Source: Nocardioides sp. JS614
Lineage (GTDB): Bacteria; Actinomycetota; Actinomycetes; Propionibacteriales; Nocardioidaceae
Length of the DNA: 64,000 nucleotides
Direction of reading: 5' to 3'
NCBI RefSeq assembly: GCF_000015265.1
Contig: NC_008699.1
Location: 4,712,001 to 4,776,000, forward strand
The translations under genes were made by a program, and so were the position numbers. Shown piece after piece: positions 24,253 to 32,507 of this stretch (position 1 is its first letter; the number at the start of each line of letters is the position of its first letter). Under the pieces are notes generated by a model, which was not told the origin of the DNA, searched no databases, and saw nothing but the letters and a program-made list of their open reading frames with translations.

Positions 24253-24340
24253 GGTTTCCCCGGTTCACCGGGGAAACCGGAACTGTTGGGCCGAAACTTC
24301 AGCCCAGAAGTTCCAACATCCCCGGTGAACCGGGGAAACC
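24253..24340. repeat. 88-bp three-hairpin repeat, copy 1
   Basis: Terminal arms GGTTTCCCCGGTTCACC... and its complement form an outer 21-bp perfect inverted repeat. Each terminal segment also folds on itself (CCCCGG-loop-CCGGGG), and a third, imperfect hairpin (GGAACT...AGTTCC) lies between. It sits between the LacI and desaturase stop codons (convergent genes), 9 bases from the latter. Other copies are at 33717, 41960 and 60281; this copy has the same orientation as the one at 60281. It probably acts as a two-way terminator and may be a mobile palindromic element. Confidence 0.85.
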
Positions 24341-24349
24341 GCTCGGGCC

Positions 24350-25579
24350 TCAGCCGGCGGCCCCGGCCTTCCGGGCCTGCTGGGTGAGCCGGGCCTGGGC
24401 GGCGCGGCGGACCTTCGGGCCGCCGGTGGCCATCTTGTAGAGCAGCGCCAGCTGCTGCGGCGCGTTCTTGACGTTGGTCGTCGCCAGCCAGCCGTTGGGC
24501 AGCGAGAGCCGGACCACCTTGTGCCAGGCGGAGTACACCTGCTTGGGCAGCGGCGCCGCGTGGTAGTTGAGGTCGTACTTCTCGAACAGAGCCTGCACCC
24601 GCGGGGCGATCTCGGCGTACCGGTTCGAGGGCAGGTCCGGGAACAGGTGGTGCTCGATCTGGTGGGACAGGTTGCCGGACATGATGTGCACCGCCTTCGA
24701 CCCCGAGATGTTCGCCGAGCCGAGCATCTGGCGCAGGTACCACTCGCCGCGGGTCTCGCCGTCGATCGAGCGCTTCTCGAAGGTCTCGACGCCCTCGGGG
24801 AAGTGGCCGCACATGATCACCGAGTGGCTCCACAGGTTGCGCACCACGTTGGCGGTGAAGTTCGCGGCCAGGGTCGCCAGGAACGAGCCGGTCGGGATCG
24901 AGAGCGCCGGGTGCACCAGGTAGTCCTTGGTGGCCTGGCGGCGAACCTTGGTGAGCACCGCCTTCAGGCGGCGCTGGAACCCCGGGTCCTTGGTCTGCTT
25001 CCTCTTCACCGTGGCCCCGAGCTCGAGGTCGTACGCGGCGATGCCGTACTCGAAGAAGCAGGCGTTGATGAAGTTCCACAACGGCTGGACCAGGAAGAAC
25101 GGGTGCCAGGGCTGGTCCTCGTCGACGCGCATGATGCCGTAGCCGAGGTCGTTGTCCTTGCCGATCACGTTCGTGTAGGTGTGGTGCAGCTCGTTGTGGG
25201 AGTGCTGCCACTGCGCGGCCGGGGTGGCCATGTCCCACTCCCAGGTCGTGGAGTGGATCTTCGGGTCCCGCATCCAGTCCCACTGGCCGTGCAGGATGTT
25301 GTGGCCGATCTCCATGTTCTCGAGGATCTTGGCGACGCTGAGGCCCGCCGTACCGACGATCCAGGCCGGCGGGAAGGACGAGAACAGCAGGACGGCGCGG
25401 CTGCCCAGCTCGAGGCGGCGCTGCACGTCGATGACACGGTGGATGTAGCGGGCGTCGCGCTCGCCGCGGCTGTCGAGGACGTCTTGGCGGATGGCGTCGA
25501 GCTCGATGCCGATCTGCTCGACATCCTCGGGGGTCAGGTGGGCGACGGGGCTGACGGGCTTCTTCTGGATCGCGGTCAC
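24350..25579 (-). CDS. desA3: Acyl-CoA/fatty acid desaturase (DesA3-like)
   Basis: A 409-residue membrane desaturase. The three histidine boxes that hold the di-iron centre are present: HNILHG near residue 93, HSHNELHH near 126, and HQIEHH near 307. The closest established relative is mycobacterial DesA3 (Rv3229c), a stearoyl-CoA delta-9 desaturase. The adjoining upstream gene encodes a ferredoxin reductase of the Rv3230c type, its known electron donor. The start is GTG at 25579 with a GAGGAG ribosome-binding site. The enzyme probably makes oleate-type acids for membrane lipids in the cytoplasmic membrane. Confidence 0.9.
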   Translation of the reverse strand: MTAIQKKPVSPVAHLTPEDVEQIGIELDAIRQDVLDSRGERDARYIHRVIDVQRRLELGSRAVLLFSSFPPAWIVGTAGLSVAKILENMEIGHNILHGQWDWMRDPKIHSTTWEWDMATPAAQWQHSHNELHHTYTNVIGKDNDLGYGIMRVDEDQPWHPFFLVQPLWNFINACFFEYGIAAYDLELGATVKRKQTKDPGFQRRLKAVLTKVRRQATKDYLVHPALSIPTGSFLATLAANFTANVVRNLWSHSVIMCGHFPEGVETFEKRSIDGETRGEWYLRQMLGSANISGSKAVHIMSGNLSHQIEHHLFPDLPSNRYAEIAPRVQALFEKYDLNYHAAPLPKQVYSAWHKVVRLSLPNGWLATTNVKNAPQQLALLYKMATGGPKVRRAAQARLTQQARKAGAAG

Positions 25580-25600
25580 GTGGGTCTCCTCGGATCGTGG

Positions 25601-26719
25601 TCAGGCGTGGTCGAGGTGGCACTCGCCGGCGACGGCGTTGATGCAGGTCTGGATGATCACGCCGTCCCCGGGGGCGGCGGTGGTGAGCTGGCCGTTGCGC
25701 AGGTCGCGGACCGCGCCCTCGCGCAGCGGCAGGACGCAGCCGAAGCAGACGCCCATCCGGCAGCCGCTCGGCATCAGCACGCCGGCGGACTCGGCGGCGT
25801 CCAGGATCGGCGTCGCCCCGTCGGCCGCGACGGCGACGCCGGAGGTAAAGGTCAGGGTGCCGCCTTCTCCGGTGGCGACCATCGGCGCGCGGAACCGCTC
25901 GACGTTGAGCTCGAGGCCGCGCGCGTCGTAGTGCTCCTGCAGCGCGTCGAGCAGGCCCGCGGGCCCGCAGGCGTACGCCGTCCGCTCGGCCAGGTCGGGG
26001 ACGATCCGGTCCAAGCCGGCTTCGGGGTCGCCGACCTGGAGCAGCCCGTGGGTGTCGGTGTGCAGCTCGACCAGGCGCAGCCAGCCGGCCGCGCCGTACC
26101 GGCGCAGCTCCTCGCCGAAGATCACCTCCGAGCGCGACAGCGCCGAGTGCAGCAGCACGATGTCGGTGGTGGGCCGCACCGCGCGGGAGAACAGGTTGCG
26201 CAGCATCCCGATCACCGGCGTGATGCCGGAGCCGGCGGTGACCAGCAGCAGCTTGTCGGGGATCGGTTGGGTCAGCACGAACTCGCCCTCGGCCTGGCCG
26301 ATCTGGATCATCTGGCCGGGGCGGATCCGGTGCACCAGGTGGTTGGAGACGACGCCTCCGGGGATCGCCTTGACCGTGATGCTGATGCACCGGTCGGCCC
26401 GGGGCCCGTGGGTCAGCGAGTAGGTGCGCCACAGGCGCACGCCGTCGACGTCGACGCCCACGCGGAGGTACTGCCCCGGCACGTGTCCGGTCCAGTCGCG
26501 CCCCGGCTTGATCACCACCGTGGCGGAGGCCGCGGTCTCGGGCCGGACCTCGACGATCCGGCCGCGCAGGTCGGTGCCGCGCCGCAGCGGGTGGAAGTGG
26601 TCGAGGACGTCGTCGAGGTCGCGCGGGGTCACGGCCGCCTGGGCGACCTGGCGCAGCGTGCTGCGCAGGGACCATCCCGACCCGGACCGGGACGCAGCCG
26701 AGGGGATGGCGACGCTCAT
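25601..26719 (-). CDS. Ferredoxin reductase with C-terminal 2Fe-2S domain (Rv3230c-like)
   Basis: A 372-residue electron-transfer protein: FAD-binding domain (LWRTYSLTHGP near residue 105), NAD(P)-binding domain (LLVTAGSGITPVIGML near 165, AYACGPAGLLDAL near 255), then a plant-type ferredoxin domain with ligands in SGCRMGVCFGC and QTCIN. It shuttles electrons from NAD(P)H to the desaturase encoded 21 bases downstream. The ATG at 26719 starts the conserved part; a longer frame to 26755 is not supported. It is divergent from the PucR-type regulator. Confidence 0.9.
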   Translation of the reverse strand: MSVAIPSAASRSGSGWSLRSTLRQVAQAAVTPRDLDDVLDHFHPLRRGTDLRGRIVEVRPETAASATVVIKPGRDWTGHVPGQYLRVGVDVDGVRLWRTYSLTHGPRADRCISITVKAIPGGVVSNHLVHRIRPGQMIQIGQAEGEFVLTQPIPDKLLLVTAGSGITPVIGMLRNLFSRAVRPTTDIVLLHSALSRSEVIFGEELRRYGAAGWLRLVELHTDTHGLLQVGDPEAGLDRIVPDLAERTAYACGPAGLLDALQEHYDARGLELNVERFRAPMVATGEGGTLTFTSGVAVAADGATPILDAAESAGVLMPSGCRMGVCFGCVLPLREGAVRDLRNGQLTTAAPGDGVIIQTCINAVAGECHLDHA

Positions 26720-26824
26720 GCCTTCGAGTGTGCTGGCTCTCGGGCGTAAGATCATGACTCCGGGACGTGAAGATCTGCGTCCGATTTGTTATCTGTGCAC
26801 AATTTCGTTCACCTTGGAGGCGCC

Positions 26825-27994
26825 ATGGTCCGTCGCCCGGTTCGCCACACCGCCGACCACGGGCTGCGTCTCGACTCCGGTGCGGTCACCGAGATGCGCA
26901 CCGAGCTCCCCCGGGTCGCCGAGCACGTGGTGGCCGCGATCATCGACGAGGTGCCCAGCTACACCGACGCATTCAGCGGGCCGATGGGCGAGACGATCCG
27001 CAACGCCGTCCAGCTCGCGCTCGGCGGCTTCCTCTCGCTGGCCAGCGGCAGCCGCGGCGCCGACCGGTCCACCCCGGCCGCACCCGCGGTCGAGGGTGCC
27101 TACCAGCTCGGCCGCGGCGAGGCGCGCAGCGGCCGGACGACCGACGCGCTGCTGGCGGCGTACCGGATCGGTGCGCGGGTCTCGTGGCGGGAGATGTCCA
27201 CAGTGGCGGTGCGCAACGGCGTCGCGGGCGAGACGCTGGTGGCGTTCGCCGAGCTGGTCTTCGCCTACATCGACGAGCTGTCCGCTGCCAGCGTGGCCGG
27301 CCACACCGACGAGCTGGACACCAGCGGACGGGTGCGGCAGCGGCTGCTCGAGCGGGTGGCCCACCACCTGCTGACCGGGTCGCCGGTCGACCAGGTCGCC
27401 GCCGCGGCGGAGCGCGCCGGCTGGGACCCGCCGCGGACGCTGACCGCGGTGATCGTGCCGGAGGCGCAGGTGCGTCCGGTGCTGGCGGCGCTCTCCCCGG
27501 CGACGCTGCAGGTCACCGACCCGCCGGGGCTCGACGACGGTGCGCTGCTGCTGGTCCCCGACGCGCACGAGCACCGCCGCCGGGCGCTGCTCCGGGTGCT
27601 CGCCGACCGCGGCGCGCTCGCGGGTCCGGCACGGCCGTGGCTGGAAGCGCGCGCGTCGTACGACCGCGCGTTGCGCGCCCGCGCCGCCGGGGTGGAGCTC
27701 GACACCGAGGCACACCTGGTCGGGCTGGTGCTCGAGGCCGACGCGACGGCCCGCGCGGACCTGCGCGCGCAGGCGCTGGCGCCACTCGCCGGCCTGCGCC
27801 CGGCCACCGCCGAGAAGCTCACCGACACGCTGCGCTCGTGGCTGCTGCACCAGGGCCGGCGCGAGCAGGTGGCCGCCGAGCTGTTCGTGCACCCGCAGAC
27901 CGTGCGCTACCGGATGGGCCAGCTGCGCGAGCTGTACGGCGAGCGCCTCGACGACCCGGACACGGTGCTCGCCCTGGTGGTGGCGCTGGGGTGA
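26825..27994 (+). CDS. PucR-family helix-turn-helix regulator
   Basis: A 389-residue protein. The N-terminal part (about 15-150) is an RsbRD/GGDEF-like helical sensory region often found before PucR domains. The C-terminal helix-turn-helix (LRSWLLHQGRREQVAAELFVHPQTVRYRM, residues about 335-365) is the PucR signature. GGAGG at 26816-26820 precedes the ATG at 26825. It is divergent from the desaturase-reductase pair across 105 bases containing an AT-richer stretch (26781-26812), and probably controls that pair in response to lipid state. The effector is unknown. Confidence 0.85.
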   Translation: MVRRPVRHTADHGLRLDSGAVTEMRTELPRVAEHVVAAIIDEVPSYTDAFSGPMGETIRNAVQLALGGFLSLASGSRGADRSTPAAPAVEGAYQLGRGEARSGRTTDALLAAYRIGARVSWREMSTVAVRNGVAGETLVAFAELVFAYIDELSAASVAGHTDELDTSGRVRQRLLERVAHHLLTGSPVDQVAAAAERAGWDPPRTLTAVIVPEAQVRPVLAALSPATLQVTDPPGLDDGALLLVPDAHEHRRRALLRVLADRGALAGPARPWLEARASYDRALRARAAGVELDTEAHLVGLVLEADATARADLRAQALAPLAGLRPATAEKLTDTLRSWLLHQGRREQVAAELFVHPQTVRYRMGQLRELYGERLDDPDTVLALVVALG

Positions 27995-28000
27995 CGGCTC

Positions 28001-28052
28001 CGGGTCGTGTGCCTGAGAACGCGCCATAGCGCGTCGTGGGACACACGACCCG
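28001..28052. terminator. 46-bp palindrome family, copy 1 (degenerate centre), in an 11-bp-arm hairpin
   Basis: CGGGTCGTGTG (28001-28011) pairs with CACACGACCCG (28042-28052). The core 28004-28049 has the same length as, and clear similarity to, the perfect palindrome at 54392-54437, with changes mostly in the right half. It lies between convergent stop codons of the PucR and NagB genes and probably terminates both. Confidence 0.7.
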
Positions 28053-28063
28053 TCAGCGGCGAC

Positions 28064-28849
28064 TCACGGACGCTGCCAGTCCGGCTTGTCGTCGAAGACC
28101 TCGCGGTAGTACGCGGTACGGGTCAGCTGCGCCGCGGCGGCCTCGTCGAGCAGGACCGTGACGTGTGGGTGCAGCTGGAGCACGGACGCGGGGCAGGATG
28201 CGGAGACCGGGCCCTCGACGGCCGCGGCGATCGCGGCCGCCTTGCCGGCCCCGGTGGCGACCAGCAGCAGGCGGCCGGCCCGCAGGATCGTCCCGAGACC
28301 CTGGGTGAGCACGTGCCGGGGCACCTGGTCGACGGAGTCGAAGAACCGGGCGTTGTCGGCGCGGGTCTCCCCGGTGAGCGTCTTGAGCCGGGTCAGCGAC
28401 CCGAGCGAGGAGCCGGGCTCGTTGAACGCGAGGTGGCCGTCGGCGCCGATGCCGAGCACCTGCAGGTCCACCCCGCCGGCCGCGCGGATCGCGTCCTCGT
28501 AGCGCTCGCCTGCCGTGGACAGCAGGTCCGGGGTCGGGTCCGGGCTCGCGACCCGGTCCCGGTCGATGTCGAGCGCGTCGGTGAGCTCGCGGAAGATCGT
28601 CTCCCGGTAGGACTGCGGATGGCCGGGCGGCAGCCCGACGTACTCGTCGAGCAGGAAGGCCCGGACGCCGGCGTATGACGGACCGCTGCCGGCGCGCCGC
28701 CGGCGGATCAGCTCCTGGTACGCCGGCAGCGGGCTCGAACCGGTGGCCAGACCGAGCACGGACTCGGGGTGCGCGCGGACCAGGGCCTCGATCGCGTCCG
28801 CGGCGAGCCCGGCGACCTCGGGCTCGGTGGCGAGCGGGACGATCTCCAT
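28064..28849 (-). CDS. nagB: Glucosamine-6-phosphate deaminase
   Basis: A 261-residue NagB, converting glucosamine 6-phosphate to fructose 6-phosphate and ammonia. Motifs are GLATGSSPLPAY near residue 33, the catalytic LDEYVGL near 69, and the signature GIGADGHLAFNEPGSS near 130. The ATG at 28849 shares a base with the NagA stop. It is the last gene of the GlcNAc operon and delivers the amino sugar to glycolysis. Confidence 0.95.
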   Translation of the reverse strand: MEIVPLATEPEVAGLAADAIEALVRAHPESVLGLATGSSPLPAYQELIRRRRAGSGPSYAGVRAFLLDEYVGLPPGHPQSYRETIFRELTDALDIDRDRVASPDPTPDLLSTAGERYEDAIRAAGGVDLQVLGIGADGHLAFNEPGSSLGSLTRLKTLTGETRADNARFFDSVDQVPRHVLTQGLGTILRAGRLLLVATGAGKAAAIAAAVEGPVSASCPASVLQLHPHVTVLLDEAAAAQLTRTAYYREVFDDKPDWQRP

Positions 28850-29802
28850 CAGTGCACCTCCAGGCGCAGGTCGTCGGTGAGCCGGATCCGCTCCTCGCGG
28901 GGCGGCAGGCCGAGCAGCCGCAGCGGCGTCGAGGTGGCCGTGGCCACGGCCTCCTCGAGGGTGCAACCGGTCTGCGCGAGGAGGATACGCAAGCAGTCCA
29001 GGAGCGAGGCGGCGGAGCCGGCCAGGGTGCCGTCGGCCAGCCGCACGGTGCCGTCGGCGACGACGACGTCCTGGTCGCCCAGGCGCGCGGGGCCGTCCGG
29101 GAGGCCGAGGCCGGCGGTGGTGTCGGAGACCGACAGGAACCGGTCTGGCCCGAGGGCGCGCCAGGCGGCCCGCACGAACAGCGGGTCGAGGTGGTGGCCG
29201 TCCACGATCAGGCCGGCGACGGGTCCGGTGCCAGGATCGCTCCCGAACGCCGCGCCGACCGGCCCGGGCTCGCGGGCCTGCAGCGGCGGCATCGCGTTGC
29301 CGAGGTGGGTGAGGCAGCGGGCGCCGGCTTCCAGAGCGGCGGCGACCTCGGCGGCCGATGCGGCGGTGTGACCGACCGACACCACGACACCTCGAGCCGC
29401 GAGCCGCTCGATCACCTCGAGCGCGCCCGGGAGCTCCGGAGCGATCGTGGCGATCACGACACCGGACTCGCGCGACCAGCCGTCGACCAGGTCCAGCGAG
29501 GGCGGCCGCAGCCAGCGCTCCGGATGGGCGCCCTTGCGGGTCGGGGCGATCATCGGGCCCTCGAAGTGCAGCCCGAGCGGTTCGGCGCCCGACCACCCCG
29601 GGGGTGGCCCGGCGGCGAGGGTGGCGAGCGCCTGCCCGCGCGCGGCCGGGTCGGAGGTGATCACGGTCGGGACGAACGCGACGACGCCGTACGCCGGCAG
29701 GGCGGCCGCCACCTCCCACAGCCGGTGCGGCTCCGTGGTGAGGTCGATGCCGGCGGCGCCGTTGACCTGGGCGTCGACGAGGCCGGGGACGACGATGCTC
29801 AT
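28849..29802 (-). CDS. nagA: N-acetylglucosamine-6-phosphate deacetylase, N-terminally short
   Basis: A 317-residue NagA, removing acetate from GlcNAc-6-phosphate. Metal and substrate residues are in HFEGPMIAP, SVGHTAAS, THLGNAM and SVSDTTAG. The protein begins directly at the PGLVDAQVNG strand, so the usual 40-60 residues before it, which form part of the small beta-domain, are absent. The upstream gene's stop codon overlaps the start (ATG at 29802, or GTG at 29805), so the short form is not a start-choice error. It may fold with a reduced beta-domain; activity is likely but not certain. Confidence 0.88.
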   Translation of the reverse strand: MSIVVPGLVDAQVNGAAGIDLTTEPHRLWEVAAALPAYGVVAFVPTVITSDPAARGQALATLAAGPPPGWSGAEPLGLHFEGPMIAPTRKGAHPERWLRPPSLDLVDGWSRESGVVIATIAPELPGALEVIERLAARGVVVSVGHTAASAAEVAAALEAGARCLTHLGNAMPPLQAREPGPVGAAFGSDPGTGPVAGLIVDGHHLDPLFVRAAWRALGPDRFLSVSDTTAGLGLPDGPARLGDQDVVVADGTVRLADGTLAGSAASLLDCLRILLAQTGCTLEEAVATATSTPLRLLGLPPREERIRLTDDLRLEVH

Positions 29803-30719
29803 CACGACCGCCCGAGCAGGGCGGCCCCGACCGCGGCCACGGGGTAGTGCGCGGGCACGACCCGGAGCCGGCCGGCCAGGTCGAGGGAGGCCAGGAACGG
29901 CGAGGTCCGGGCCTGCTCGCGCAGGGCGTCGGCCACGGCCGCGCGCAGCGGCTCGCCGAGCTGGGCGACGCCGCCGCCGAGCACGACGGTGCGCGGGTCG
30001 ACGGCCAGGCCGAGCACCCGGACGGCGCTGGCGACACCCGCGGCGAACCGGTCCCGCGCCGCGATGGCGTCGGGGTCACTGGCGTGCGCCGCGGCGAACA
30101 GCGCCTGGGCCGGGGGGACGTCCTCCGAGGGCCAGGCCGCGGCCAGCGCCGACCCCGAGGCGATGGTCTCCAGGCAGCCGCGCTGGCCGCACTGGCACAG
30201 CGCTCCGGCCGGATCCACGGGCACGTGCCCGATCTCGCCCGCCGCGCCGTGGTCGCCGCGCCGCAGCCGGCCCGCGAGCACGAGTCCGGCGGCCAGGCCG
30301 GTGCCGATGCTGAGGTAGACGAGGTCGTCCTCGCCGCTCATCGCGACCGCGCCGAGGCTGGCGACGTTGACGTCGTTCTCGACCACGACAGGTGTCCCGA
30401 GCCGGTCACCGAGCAGGTCGCCGAGTGGCAGCCAGTCCCCGTTCACGCCGAGGTTGACCGCGTGCTTGACCGCGCCGCGCTCGACGTCGACCAGGCCGGG
30501 CATGCCGACCCCGACGGTGCCCGCGAGCCGCTCGCCGGTCGCGGCGCGGAGCGCCTCAACCACCCGGGCGGCCGTCCGTACGACGCCCTCGGCACCCGGC
30601 TCGGTCGCCTCCCGCACGGTCGCGCGGATGCCGCCGTCCTCGTCGACGACCAGACCGAGGGTCTTGGTCGCGCCGATGTCCAGGCCCACGCTCAACCCGT
30701 TGCTCGGCCCGGTGCTCAC
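29802..30719 (-). CDS. ROK-family sugar kinase (probable N-acetylglucosamine kinase)
   Basis: A 305-residue ROK protein without a DNA-binding domain, so a kinase. The ATP motif is LDIGATKTLGLV near residue 12, the catalytic aspartate is in VENDVNVA near 104, and the zinc-binding ROK signature is CQCGQRGCLE near 165. The GTG at 30719 overlaps the stop of the GH3 gene. Between a hexosaminidase and NagA, phosphorylation of free GlcNAc to GlcNAc-6-phosphate is the obvious role; glucose kinase activity is possible as well. Confidence 0.9.
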   Translation of the reverse strand: MSTGPSNGLSVGLDIGATKTLGLVVDEDGGIRATVREATEPGAEGVVRTAARVVEALRAATGERLAGTVGVGMPGLVDVERGAVKHAVNLGVNGDWLPLGDLLGDRLGTPVVVENDVNVASLGAVAMSGEDDLVYLSIGTGLAAGLVLAGRLRRGDHGAAGEIGHVPVDPAGALCQCGQRGCLETIASGSALAAAWPSEDVPPAQALFAAAHASDPDAIAARDRFAAGVASAVRVLGLAVDPRTVVLGGGVAQLGEPLRAAVADALREQARTSPFLASLDLAGRLRVVPAHYPVAAVGAALLGRS

Positions 30720-32122
30720 CGGTCCCACCCCGCCTTCCTCAACAGCTCGGTGACCGCGACGGCTCCCGGACGGGAGTAGCCGCGCGTGCAGATCCGGGGC
30801 GTCCCCCCGGCGTACGGACCCGGCCAGCCCCACTCGACCACGACCGCGGCCCCCTCGACCAGCACCTCGGGCCGCCGGTGCGCGTCGCGCACCTGGAGCA
30901 CGACCGGCCGGTCGCCGGTGACGGGCTCGCCCGGTTGGAGGAAGCGGTCCGGCGGCAGGCCCCACGGGACCTCACCGATCGCGATGTTCGCGGGGGTCGC
31001 GACGCTGACGACCTCGGCGCCGCGCAGGTCTGGCAGCTCGCCCTCGACCGTCACGGCACGGCGGGCGCCGGCGAGCTGGCGGGCGGCGTCGACGGGAGCG
31101 GCGCTGCCGGCCCCGCGCGGCAGCCGCGCGATCCGGTCCACCGCCTCGACCAGGCGCTCCTCGGCCAGTCGCCCGGAGCGGACCGCTGCGACGATCGCCG
31201 CCTGGACCTGCCGGACCAGCGCGATGTCCTTGTCGGCACCGAGGCACAGCAGGTCGGCGCCGGCGGCGAGCGACAGCACTGCGGCCTCGGGGATCCCGCG
31301 ACCGGCCGAGGCGCCGGCCATGTCGAGGGCGTCGGTGACCAGGACGCCGCCGTACCCGAGGTGGTCGCGCAGCAGCCCGAGCACCGGACGGCTCAGCGTC
31401 GCGGGCAGGGCCGGGTCGACGGCGGGGACCAGGATGTGCGAGGTCATCACCGACGCGACGCCGGCCTCGACGGCCGCAGCGAACGGCGCCAGCTCGCGGC
31501 CGAGCAGCGTCGGCAGGTCGACGTCGACCATGGGCAGCGCGAGGTGGCTGTCCTGGGCGGTGTCGCCGTGGCCCGGGAAGTGCTTGGCGCAGGCCGCGAC
31601 GCCCGCCCCCTGGAGCCCGGCCACCCACGCGGCGGTGTGCGCGGCGGCCGCCGCGGCGTCGGTGCCGAAGCTGCGGGTGCCGATCACCGGGTTGTCCGGG
31701 TCGGAGTTCACGTCGGCGACCGGCCCGAGGTCGAGGTCGATGCCGGCCGCGGCCAGCTCGGTGCCGATCGCCGCGCCGGTCTCCCGGGTCAGCGCGAGGT
31801 CGCCGGCCGCGCCGAGGGCGGCCGGCCCCAGCACGGGGCTCCTATCGAGCGCGTGCAGCCGGGTGACGTCGCCGCCCTCCTCGTCGACCGCGACGACGGC
31901 GTACGGCGCGGCCGCGTGGATCGCGCTGGTGAGCTCGGCGACCGCGGCGGGCCCGTCGGCGGTGTTGCTGCCGAACAGGCAGACCCCGCCGAGCCCCTCG
32001 GCGAACAGGCCGGCCACGTCCCGGGCCAGCGTCGTGCCGGGGAAGGCGGGCAGCAGCACCCGGAGCGCGAGCTGCTCGAGGCTCTGCCCGTTCTCGGGCC
32101 GGCTCCTGGTCAGGTCGCTCAC
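30716..32122 (-). CDS. nagZ: GH3 beta-N-acetylhexosaminidase (NagZ-like)
   Basis: A 468-residue glycoside hydrolase family 3 protein. The NagZ signature KHFPGHGDTAQDSHLALP near residue 160 contains the Asp-His catalytic dyad, and the nucleophile aspartate is in VTDALDM near 245. A second domain follows after about residue 320. There is no signal peptide, so it should cleave GlcNAc from imported chito-oligosaccharides or cell-wall fragments in the cytoplasm. Some two-domain relatives are GlcNAc phosphorylases. The GTG at 32122 overlaps the stop of the permease remnant. Confidence 0.88.
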   Translation of the reverse strand: MSDLTRSRPENGQSLEQLALRVLLPAFPGTTLARDVAGLFAEGLGGVCLFGSNTADGPAAVAELTSAIHAAAPYAVVAVDEEGGDVTRLHALDRSPVLGPAALGAAGDLALTRETGAAIGTELAAAGIDLDLGPVADVNSDPDNPVIGTRSFGTDAAAAAAHTAAWVAGLQGAGVAACAKHFPGHGDTAQDSHLALPMVDVDLPTLLGRELAPFAAAVEAGVASVMTSHILVPAVDPALPATLSRPVLGLLRDHLGYGGVLVTDALDMAGASAGRGIPEAAVLSLAAGADLLCLGADKDIALVRQVQAAIVAAVRSGRLAEERLVEAVDRIARLPRGAGSAAPVDAARQLAGARRAVTVEGELPDLRGAEVVSVATPANIAIGEVPWGLPPDRFLQPGEPVTGDRPVVLQVRDAHRRPEVLVEGAAVVVEWGWPGPYAGGTPRICTRGYSRPGAVAVTELLRKAGWDR

Positions 32123-32345
32123 CCCTTCACCGCCCCCGAGGTGAGGCCGGCGACCATCCGGCCCTGGACGACGAGGAAGAAGATCACGACCGGGATCGCG
32201 ATCAGCGTGGAGCCGGCCATGATGCCGCCCCAGTCGGTGCCGCGGTTGAGGTCGGTGAAGATGCTCAGCCACAGCGGCAGCGTCTTCTTGTCGCCCTGCG
32301 ACATCACGACCACGGCGAGGGTGAACTCGTCAGCGCGGTCAGGGC
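32119..32345 (-). pseudogene. C-terminal remnant of a sugar ABC transporter permease (MalG type)
   Basis: About 74 codons read DEFTLAVVVMSQGDKKTLP and then a final membrane segment ending LTSGAVKG, the typical C-terminus of a MalG-type inner-membrane permease. Everything before DEF, including the EAA loop that contacts the ATPase, is absent. At about 32338-32345 the sequence switches into the start of another gene (32304-32390). This is a deletion scar of a chito-oligosaccharide-type ABC transporter that once sat between the regulator and the GH3 gene. The remaining 3' end still overlaps the GH3 start codon. Confidence 0.85.
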
Positions 32346-32390
32346 CAAGGTGGCCAAGGCTGCGCGGGCCAGTTTCTTCTTGATGCGCAC
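32304..32390 (-). pseudogene. N-terminal remnant of an ABC substrate-binding protein
   Basis: The GTG at 32390, with GAGAGGAA upstream, opens a frame that reads VRIKKKLARAALATLALTAL, a positively charged start plus hydrophobic core of a secretion signal, then shifts into the permease remnant's DNA out of frame and stops at 32304 after 28 residues. The binding-protein body is gone. Together with 32119-32345 this shows one internal deletion spanning binding protein, first permease and most of the second permease. Confidence 0.75.
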
Positions 32391-32507
32391 CGCAGTGTTC
32401 CTCTCTTGCGATCTACCCGTTGTGGTGACTGGCCCAGGTGCGGCGCAGAGCCGGGTCCTGGATGTCGACGGGCCCCGGTGGCCCGCCGTACGAGATCGAG
32501 GACGTCT

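Noticed and set aside
28849..30079. Fusion of NagA-region frames with NagB as one long protein
   Set aside because: The NagB frame stays open upstream by composition only. NagA is clearly coded in another frame and ends at the NagB ATG.
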